Source: Bacteroidaceae bacterium (lineage in GTDB: Bacteria; Bacteroidota; Bacteroidia; Bacteroidales; Bacteroidaceae). From it: DNA of 62,745 bases. The stretch's first letter is position 1, and each line of letters opens with the position of its first letter. The stretch covers positions 1-62,745 of the forward strand of contig JAKSLR010000017.1 of assembly GCA_024401095.1 (NCBI GenBank), in the 5' to 3' direction. Shown in pieces: positions 57,642 through 62,745 of the stretch. The notes beneath the pieces were generated by a model, which worked only from the letters and a program-made list of their open reading frames with translations, was not told the origin of the DNA and made no database searches. Both the position numbers and the translations under genes were made by a program.

Positions 57642-58946
57642 TTATCGGGCTTGCTTGGTGAGCCAGATGAGAGGGGTATCGCCCTCTACTTCCTTGAACT
57701 TCTTGTTGAGCGAAGAGGCATCCTTGAAACCGCATTCAAAAGCCAGCGTTTCCTGTGTAGTCGTAGGGTTCTCCAGCAGGTAGTACTTTACGGCTTCTAC
57801 ACGATATTTGTTCAGCACTTCACGGAATGGAATTCCGTAATACTGGTTGATCATGGTAGAAAGTGTGGTCCTACCTACACCCATTTTCTCTGCCAAGGCA
57901 GCCATGTTCAGGTCATCCTGACGGTACAGCTTTTCCTCTTCCATCAGAATACGGAATTTCTCTGCCAAGGCTTCCAGCTTGGAAGCTCCAGCCATATCCA
58001 CACCGTGATGTTCGTGTTCTTCCGGCTGTGGCAAATTATCTTCTTCCGGAACAGATTCTTCTACCGGTAAAGGTTTCTCTTCTACTGGTGCGGGATTCTC
58101 TTCTACAGCTGCAGGTTTTTCTTCAAACTGCTGGTTTTTCTGAGCCTGCTGGTTAAGGTGTGACAAGCTATACAAGGAAACCTCACCCTCTTCTGGTGAA
58201 TGGAATTCCACATGACCCAAGAAGTTCTGGCAAAGGGCTATCAGCAGACAGAGTGTAGATCCCAGCATCATGTGATTCATGACGTAGGTTCGTCCCAGGA
58301 AAATGACAGGTGCCAGCAAAATTACAGAGCAGATATACAGCAGTGACATGCTTCGTGCCGGATGGGTAGGCTTACCCATGAAGAAGAAACGGAAAGCATC
58401 ACCGAATTTGTAGCCATACTTGCGGGAAACCAGGACACACTGTACCAAGAGAGCCAGCAACAAGAGTCCACCTACTACCGAAAATACATCCACATCGAAG
58501 AACAGATACAGTTTGTAGAGACCCGTGTTGAATTCTCCTGTGGCATGGCCACCGGCAGCATCATAACTCTGAGCCAGACGGACAGTGGCATCAAATCCCA
58601 GGATATAATAGAACAGATTTACCACTACTCCCACCAGTAAGGCTGGAATAAACAGGAAGAAATGCAGAGCATTGAGCGGTTTACCCGTACGTCGCATGTT
58701 CATGTAGAGCACCTGTGCAGCAGCCAGAGCCAATCCTACAGGTTCTCCTAAAACATCTATTCTGACCATGGTCTCATAGTCGGCATCCGGGAAGATATAG
58801 CTGGCATAAGCGGCATAATAAAGCACCCCCAGGAACATGGTCCACATGAAGAGTTTCTGTCGTTGGTTCTTTACCTTAAAAAGGAAGGAAATGAACCACA
58901 ACAGGCAAACCAGACAGGGTAAAAAATAAACGACAGATAACAGCAT
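57642..58946 (-). CDS. Membrane-embedded AraC-family regulator
   Basis: The 434-residue protein has six to seven hydrophobic helices in its first half (about 1-235), a Glu/Pro-rich linker with repeated PVEEKP/AVEEN units (about 270-305) and a C-terminal AraC/XylS double helix-turn-helix (about 330-434, with MAALAEKMGVGRTTLSTMI and ECGFKDASSLNKKFKE). DNA binding while anchored in the membrane is the expected mode for this architecture. It heads the minus-strand operon with the PP2C and the barrel. It is a candidate to bind the duplicated regulatory block; that is inference. Confidence 0.9.
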   Translation of the reverse strand: MLLSVVYFLPCLVCLLWFISFLFKVKNQRQKLFMWTMFLGVLYYAAYASYIFPDADYETMVRIDVLGEPVGLALAAAQVLYMNMRRTGKPLNALHFFLFIPALLVGVVVNLFYYILGFDATVRLAQSYDAAGGHATGEFNTGLYKLYLFFDVDVFSVVGGLLLLALLVQCVLVSRKYGYKFGDAFRFFFMGKPTHPARSMSLLYICSVILLAPVIFLGRTYVMNHMMLGSTLCLLIALCQNFLGHVEFHSPEEGEVSLYSLSHLNQQAQKNQQFEEKPAAVEENPAPVEEKPLPVEESVPEEDNLPQPEEHEHHGVDMAGASKLEALAEKFRILMEEEKLYRQDDLNMAALAEKMGVGRTTLSTMINQYYGIPFREVLNKYRVEAVKYYLLENPTTTQETLAFECGFKDASSLNKKFKEVEGDTPLIWLTKQAR

Positions 58947-58973
58947 GCTTACTCAATTTCTGTAAAACGGCAA

Positions 58974-59004
58974 CAAAAGTAAGAAAAAAATGCGTTGGAA
59001 CAAA
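58974..59004 (-). promoter_or_regulatory. Promoter of the AraC-PP2C-barrel operon
   Basis: On the minus strand TTTG (59001-59004), a 19-bp spacer and TACTTTTG (58974-58981) match the consensus fully. The -33 box lies inside the T-run of the upstream terminator. Confidence 0.75.
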
Positions 59005-59040
59005 AAACAGAGGTTAGAAAAATTTGTCTCTAACCTCTGT
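59002..59040 (-). terminator. Terminator of the lipoprotein-barrel operon
   Basis: Perfect 12-bp stem ACAGAGGTTAGA (59007-59018) / TCTAACCTCTGT (59029-59040), followed on the minus strand by TTTTTG. It separates the 59-62 kb operon from the AraC operon. Confidence 0.9.
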
Positions 59041-59069
59041 ATACCCTGAATTCTTTCTTGTAAATTACC

Positions 59070-59654
59070 TTAGAATCCTACTTTAACACCCAGATTGACA
59101 ATACCTTGATAGCCATATCCTATTTCCATGAAGCCGCTGAACTTAGAAGTTCCCAGCTCCACACTTACAGGAGCGGCATGGAATGCCATATATGCATCGC
59201 ACTTGTTTTCTTTTGTACTGCTGGTACCCTTGCCTGCATAGGTATCGTACATGTTCAAGGCCAGACCTGCAGCCAGACGTGAATACATGCCGAAATACTT
59301 GGTGCGGAACCAGTAGGCTCTAACGGTAGGCATAACTGCCAAGAAATTCTCGTAGAATGTCTCATTATCCAGTTTCTGGTTCAGGTGCTCATAGCTGCCT
59401 GTTACACCCCAAGCCAGAGTCTTGTTCATGTTACGCAGATAAGTTATGGCAAAAGCACCATCGCTCTCTACATCGGAATCACTTACCAGACCTCCCAGGA
59501 ATACATCTGCAAAATCCAGACCTATTTCAGGATGGGTAGCAATACCCATACTTACCATGATTTCGTTCTTTGGTCTGTCAAAACTCTGTGCACTGGCACT
59601 GCAAATGACTGCCAGAAGGACCACTGCTAATGTGAAAAATCTTTTCATTTTCAA
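59070..59654 (-). CDS. Small outer-membrane beta-barrel protein
   Basis: The 194-residue protein has a signal peptide (about 1-22, ending ASAQ) and amphipathic strands (DGAFAITYLRNMNKTLAWGVTGSYEHL, GMYSRLAAGLALNMYD in part) with a terminal KVGF, so it is a small 8-stranded-type barrel. It follows another barrel of equal length after 36 bp; the two are not close copies. No channel or enzyme motif is visible. It is the last gene before the operon terminator. Confidence 0.75.
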   Translation of the reverse strand: MKMKRFFTLAVVLLAVICSASAQSFDRPKNEIMVSMGIATHPEIGLDFADVFLGGLVSDSDVESDGAFAITYLRNMNKTLAWGVTGSYEHLNQKLDNETFYENFLAVMPTVRAYWFRTKYFGMYSRLAAGLALNMYDTYAGKGTSSTKENKCDAYMAFHAAPVSVELGTSKFSGFMEIGYGYQGIVNLGVKVGF

Positions 59655-59690
59655 TTTTTTTTAGTTTATACCAAGTCAACAAGTAATCAT

Positions 59691-60275
59691 TTAGAATTTA
59701 TAACCCACAGTAAACTGGAACACACCATTCTTTCCGTTTCCGTCGCCACCATCCTCTTTCAGTACGTTATTGATACCCAGATTGTAGCGAGCATCTACTA
59801 CAAAACGGTTGAATTCGTAGCTTGCACCTAGAGGAATAGACAGATCTGCGTTGTTACACATATCCTTCACATCCATCATTACGTTGGCACCACCACCTCT
59901 GATACCAGCTTCTGCAGAAAGCAGGAATCCTGCCTGAATACCAGCCTTTACAGCAAATCCCTTTGCTACATAAGCATTCACCAGAATAGGAACGTTAATA
60001 TATCGGGAATCCAGTTCGCCCTTAATACCTTCGTTATCAGAATTATAACCTTGCATAGCGTAGAACAGACCACCACTGAGACCTATGTTATCGGTCAGCT
60101 GGTACATGGCTTCTGCACCGGCAATCAAGCCACCCTTTGTAGCACAGTCATCGTCGGTTACGGTAGCAAGAGTAAGACCTACCTTAGGAACAATGCTTAA
60201 AGAACCTGCACGCTGCTGTGCTACTGCTACTACAGAAACCATCATCAGGATGGCAGAAAAAATAACCTTTTTCAT
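59691..60275 (-). CDS. Porin-family outer-membrane barrel protein
   Basis: The 194-residue protein has a signal peptide (about 1-19, ending AVAQ) and the pattern of the Bacteroidetes OMP beta-barrel family (PF13568-like): KVGLTLATV, GGLIAGAEAMYQLTDNIGLSGG in part, YINVPILV, GFAVKAGIQAGFLL, YNLGINNVL and a final TVGYKF. It lies 39 bp after the first copy of the 38-residue peptide gene and probably shares the transcript with the lipoprotein. Confidence 0.85.
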   Translation of the reverse strand: MKKVIFSAILMMVSVVAVAQQRAGSLSIVPKVGLTLATVTDDDCATKGGLIAGAEAMYQLTDNIGLSGGLFYAMQGYNSDNEGIKGELDSRYINVPILVNAYVAKGFAVKAGIQAGFLLSAEAGIRGGGANVMMDVKDMCNNADLSIPLGASYEFNRFVVDARYNLGINNVLKEDGGDGNGKNGVFQFTVGYKF

Positions 60276-60312
60276 AATACTATATTTTACTATTTATTAT
60301 TTATTATTTACT

Positions 60313-60445
60313 TTTTATCTCTTTCCCGTAATCCAACAATATAAATATAGGATGATGGCTACGGAAAACACCAATTTCAGCACCCACTGAATAATTTGGT
60401 TAACCTTTATTCCTAATTTATCTTTTGTCATACAGTTTATTATTT
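60313..60445 (-). repeat. 133-bp direct repeat, copy 1
   Basis: Identical to 62227-62359 at 128 of 133 positions. It holds the whole 38-codon peptide gene plus about 14 upstream bases. It brackets the lipoprotein gene together with copy 2. Confidence 0.95.
60315..60431 (-). CDS. 38-residue membrane peptide, copy 1
   Basis: The ORF of 38 codons reads MTKDKLGIKVNQII...WITGKR, with a basic start, one hydrophobic helix (about 14-33, containing VLKLVFSVAIILYL) and a basic tail GKR. It begins 25 bp after the lipoprotein stop. The second copy at 62229 differs at residues 5, 8, 25 and 31 only. Two independent intact copies and a conserved helix support a real gene. I do not recognise a family. Confidence 0.7.
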   Translation of the reverse strand: MTKDKLGIKVNQIIQWVLKLVFSVAIILYLYCWITGKR

Positions 60446-60456
60446 AATAATAGTAA

Positions 60457-62148
60457 TTACCTTCGTGATTTAGGTCGCATCATTATAAAATTGGTACCAG
60501 GAATTTTACAGCCATTACCAAACCAAGAATTAGCATAGCGACGTGTAACAGTCTTGCCATCTTCCTGGCGTGTTACAGTTTCGCTTTTCCCCCAGTTGTG
60601 AGAGAACATTTGACCTTGTTCTAGTGTAATATGATAATCTTTACGTAAAGGACCACATAGAGACTTCCCACTGCCATCGATAGGTACACTGCAATTATAA
60701 TAGCCACTTATGTATAGGCGGAACATATCCCATTTATTAGTATATTGGCTCCAGTCATCACTGTCCTGGTAAGCATGCATGTCAGTATCACTTGTTGCGA
60801 AAGTTACTTGGGCATCAGGCAGCTTAAATGTCTTATCTATTTTAAAACCGCCGCGTTCAAATATCTGCAACAGGGTAAGGTTTCCTAGATTATTATTTTT
60901 GTAATAATTAATGAGTGCCTGTATGGCACTGTCTGGCAACTGGGAAAAAAGGTATTCTTCTTTTACACCTTTTTCTGTTACTTTTGAATAGATATTCCGG
61001 TCAGTGTGACCGTCCTCAGTATATACATCATATCTTTCCACAAAGTCAGGTTGTGAACTAATAAAATACTGTACTCCATCATAACCATTTTGAGTACTAG
61101 CCTCACCAGCTACATACCAATAAGAAATATTCATGGTATGCTGATCAAGAGCATCATCCACAAATGCATAATGATGACCTTTTAATTGACAATAAACCAT
61201 CCTAAGATAGCGGATCACTTCACAACTCTTAAAGTAATCTGCCATGTTTTGGGCAGCAGTTGAAATGTTCTCGATGGATTCCTTTGCTCCGTAAAGAGAA
61301 TAATAGGCAGTAGTAAGGTAGTAGCTTTGGGATAAGATAGCTGCAGATTTTGCACGGAATACATCTCGAATGTCGTAACCTTCTCTTTCCCATGCATAAG
61401 TGTTGTAGATTATGAGATCATAAACCATACAATAGTTCACGATCTTAGCGTCATAACAATATCGGAAATCAAGGATAGCCTTGCTCAACTGTGCAACGGC
61501 AAAAGCTGCTGTGGTTCCGCAAACAGGCTGTTCGCCCCATTCCTTTAGTAGTTTCTTTGTCTCTTCGTCATTTCCCTTCACGGTTTGCAAACGTTCCAAA
61601 TAAAACCTGTTTACGTTGTTCAAAGAAGCAAGTTGTGTATCTATATCATGGAATGAAGCATACAATGCATTCAGTTCTACTTCATCAAGTTTCTCGAAGA
61701 TAGCCTCTGCCATTTTTGTCAATTGATCCAGCTGGGACTGCATGCTGTTCAACTGTGAAATGACCTGGTTAAGCATGTTTATTTCCTTATTGTCTTCCCC
61801 GAAAATAGAACTCCATATGGCATCAAGAGCCTTTGTAGTAAGGAAAGAACCCAATCCACTGGCGCAACCATAGAGAAGATTGGAACCCAGATCTTCCCAG
61901 GTCACATCTCCAACATTTGCCTCTGGCAAAGGAGCAAGAGGAGCAAAGTTTTTAAGTACTTCTAGATCTGGGCCATGATTATCATTTACAATCTCACTCA
62001 CATTTGTGAAAGGCACAAGCTCATGCTGTTCCCATTCAAAATCTTCAGGAACTGTGATGTCATCTTGACAAGAGGTAAGCATGAGGCAGCTCATGGTTAC
62101 AAATGATGCAATAAATGCAACCGTAAAAAATTTGATTAATCTTTGCAT
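60457..62148 (-). CDS. Large lipoprotein with toxin-like N-terminal helices
   Basis: The 563-residue protein has an export leader with a lipobox (LTSC, Cys27). After an acidic stretch comes a Gly/Ala-rich hydrophobic segment (about 90-115, NLLYGCASGLGSFL followed by DAIWSSIFG), then heptad-like Leu/Ile/Met repeats (about 122-165), then a large helical region (about 170-370) and a mixed C-terminal domain (about 430-563). The early layout recalls domain I of Cry-type pore-forming toxins, but only as a loose resemblance; no catalytic motif is visible. It is flanked by 133-bp direct repeats and lies in the operon controlled by regulatory block copy 2. Confidence 0.75.
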   Translation of the reverse strand: MQRLIKFFTVAFIASFVTMSCLMLTSCQDDITVPEDFEWEQHELVPFTNVSEIVNDNHGPDLEVLKNFAPLAPLPEANVGDVTWEDLGSNLLYGCASGLGSFLTTKALDAIWSSIFGEDNKEINMLNQVISQLNSMQSQLDQLTKMAEAIFEKLDEVELNALYASFHDIDTQLASLNNVNRFYLERLQTVKGNDEETKKLLKEWGEQPVCGTTAAFAVAQLSKAILDFRYCYDAKIVNYCMVYDLIIYNTYAWEREGYDIRDVFRAKSAAILSQSYYLTTAYYSLYGAKESIENISTAAQNMADYFKSCEVIRYLRMVYCQLKGHHYAFVDDALDQHTMNISYWYVAGEASTQNGYDGVQYFISSQPDFVERYDVYTEDGHTDRNIYSKVTEKGVKEEYLFSQLPDSAIQALINYYKNNNLGNLTLLQIFERGGFKIDKTFKLPDAQVTFATSDTDMHAYQDSDDWSQYTNKWDMFRLYISGYYNCSVPIDGSGKSLCGPLRKDYHITLEQGQMFSHNWGKSETVTRQEDGKTVTRRYANSWFGNGCKIPGTNFIMMRPKSRR

Positions 62149-62190
62149 ATACTTGAATTTTTGTATTACAGACGTTCAACAATGTTACTG

Positions 62191-62222
62191 CAAATATAGT
62201 ATGAAGAATTGTTCTACTCAAT
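62191..62222 (-). promoter_or_regulatory. Promoter directly before the lipoprotein gene
   Basis: TATATTTG on the minus strand (62191-62198) with ATTG (62219-62222, one mismatch) 20 bp upstream. It lies between peptide copy 2 and the lipoprotein, so the lipoprotein may also be transcribed separately. Confidence 0.5.
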
Positions 62223-62226
62223 TTTC

Positions 62227-62359
62227 TTTTATCTCTTTCCCGTAATCCAACAAAATAAATATAGGATAATGGTTACGGAAAACACCAATTTCAGCACCCA
62301 CTGAATAATTTGGTTAACCTTTACTCCTAATTCATCTTTTGTCATACAGTTTATTATTT
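62227..62359 (-). repeat. 133-bp direct repeat, copy 2
   Basis: The second copy of the repeat at 60313-60445 (five substitutions, no gaps). The two lie 1914 bp apart in the same orientation. Confidence 0.95.
62229..62345 (-). CDS. 38-residue membrane peptide, copy 2
   Basis: Reads MTKDELGVKVNQII...WITGKR: a single hydrophobic helix and a basic tail, as in copy 1 with E5, V8, T25 and F31 in place of K, I, A and Y. The ATG at 62345 is 23 bp from the -7 box TACATTTG (62368-62375). A longer in-frame reading frame to 62474 runs through the promoter block and is not used. It is the first gene after regulatory block copy 2. Confidence 0.7.
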   Translation of the reverse strand: MTKDELGVKVNQIIQWVLKLVFSVTIILYLFCWITGKR

Positions 62360-62487
62360 TTCTGTTGCAAATGTATAATGTAGGAATGTTCAACTCATTG
62401 TAAATTCCGCTTGAATAATTACAAGTTCTTGCAAAAATGACCGATTTTTTTGTAAATTTGTTCAACTTGAACATTTTTACAATAAAA
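62358..62487. promoter_or_regulatory. Regulatory block, copy 2
   Basis: About 83% identical, gap-free, to 43691-43820. It keeps GTTCAA-C-TTGAAC (62460-62472), CAAGTTCTTG (62422-62431), ATTGTAA (62397-62403), TTACAA (62419-62424), TTGTAA (62450-62455) and TTACAAT (62477-62483) at the same spacings, and the minus-strand -7 box TACATTTG (62368-62375). It lacks the extra 31-bp-spaced repeat seen before the STAS gene. Confidence 0.85.
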
Positions 62488-62545
62488 CATACCTATTTGT
62501 ATAGTAGCTAGATCACCCTGTCACCATTCTTTTTTTTCTACAAAA

Positions 62546-62577
62546 TTTGGAAAGTTCACGGGAATTCTCTTACTTTG
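62546..62577 (+). promoter_or_regulatory. Promoter of the right-edge gene
   Basis: TTTG (62546-62549), a 20-bp spacer and TTACTTTG (62570-62577, one mismatch to TAnnTTTG). The predicted 5' leader before the ATG at 62592 is only about 8 bases. Confidence 0.5.
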
Positions 62578-62591
62578 CAAGTGGAAGTACT

Positions 62592-62745
62592 ATGGTATTA
62601 AAAAATAATACCGATGGCAAGACTGCACAGGTGCAGAACCATCAATTAGAATCTACCACTTCCTCTCCAAAAAGCTCCGGAGAGGCAAATCCAGAGAAGA
62701 CCAGCGAAGGGTTTCTGGATTTAATGATTGACACAGCGTTCAAGT
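62592..62745 (+). CDS. Partial gene, possibly Rpn-type nuclease/transposase
   Basis: The reading frame is open to the window edge (51 codons). The first 40 residues are Ser/Thr/Asn/Lys-rich and likely disordered. The visible end, FLDLMIDTAFK, resembles the start of PD-(D/E)XK Rpn-family recombination-promoting nucleases (which often begin LMsDxAFK). The identification rests on this short segment alone. Confidence 0.45.
   Translation, partial: MVLKNNTDGKTAQVQNHQLESTTSSPKSSGEANPEKTSEGFLDLMIDTAFK

Noticed and set aside
62346..62474. N-terminal extension of peptide copy 2 to an 81-residue protein
   Set aside because: The extension crosses the -7 box and the duplicated regulatory block, and copy 1 has no counterpart.

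Overview
The window comes from a chromosome of the order Bacteroidales (Prevotellaceae or Bacteroidaceae; genus not resolved). The evidence is the promoter style, with -33 TTTG, a 19-20 bp spacer and -7 TAnnTTTG in front of many genes. Other evidence is the family content: class III fructose-bisphosphatase, a GluP-type sugar porter beside galK, a C69 dipeptidase, a BlaI/BlaR-like pair carrying TonB domains, and many lipoproteins with short Bacteroidetes-type lipoboxes. No tRNA, rRNA, CRISPR array or intact insertion sequence was recognised.

Layout. 1-807: start of a left-hand gene, an inverted-repeat element and a terminator. 808-10.9 kb: envelope and secreted functions (DUF3089 lipoprotein, thioredoxin-like lipoprotein, MgtC, type-B carboxylesterase, acyl-CoA synthetase, esterase, GH3 glucosidase). 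10.9-17.2 kb: housekeeping (TilS, an ABC-F ATPase, GrpE-DnaJ, FolC). 17.2-30.7 kb: central carbon metabolism (galM-porter-galK, tkt-rpiB, 5-formyl-THF cyclo-ligase, fbp-nudC-5'-nucleotidase, phosphohexomutase). 30.9-37.3 kb: C69 dipeptidase, rlmH, an exported nuclease-like protein, a BlaI/M56-TonB pair and two small membrane proteins. 37.5-42.2 kb: a five-gene nucleobase salvage operon (xpt, two NCS2 permeases, upp, an outer-membrane barrel).

The accessory region is 42.3-62.7 kb. A plus-strand operon encodes a SpoIIAA/RsbV-like STAS protein, a MATE transporter fused to an RsbW/SpoIIAB-like kinase domain, a 2472-residue NRPS with the order C-A-T-C-A-T-R, and a Sfp-type phosphopantetheinyl transferase. 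A minus-strand operon converges on it and encodes a membrane-anchored AraC-type regulator, a Cache-sensor PP2C/SpoIIE phosphatase and a plug-barrel outer-membrane protein. Divergent from the STAS gene lies an Ntn-type C-N hydrolase lipoprotein. The parts therefore suggest synthesis of a reductively released (probably acylated) dipeptide aldehyde, export, an extracytoplasmic sensor, and a kinase/phosphatase/antagonist switch whose kinase is welded to the exporter. No sigma factor is encoded nearby, so the output of the switch is open.

A roughly 130 bp regulatory block between the C-N hydrolase and the STAS gene (43691-43820) recurs without gaps at 62358-62487. There it sits in front of a second minus-strand operon: a 38-residue membrane peptide, a 563-residue lipoprotein with a toxin-like hydrophobic/coiled-coil N-terminus, a second copy of the peptide, and two outer-membrane barrels. 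Both operons are therefore probably one regulon. The lipoprotein gene is bracketed by 133 bp direct repeats of about 96% identity.
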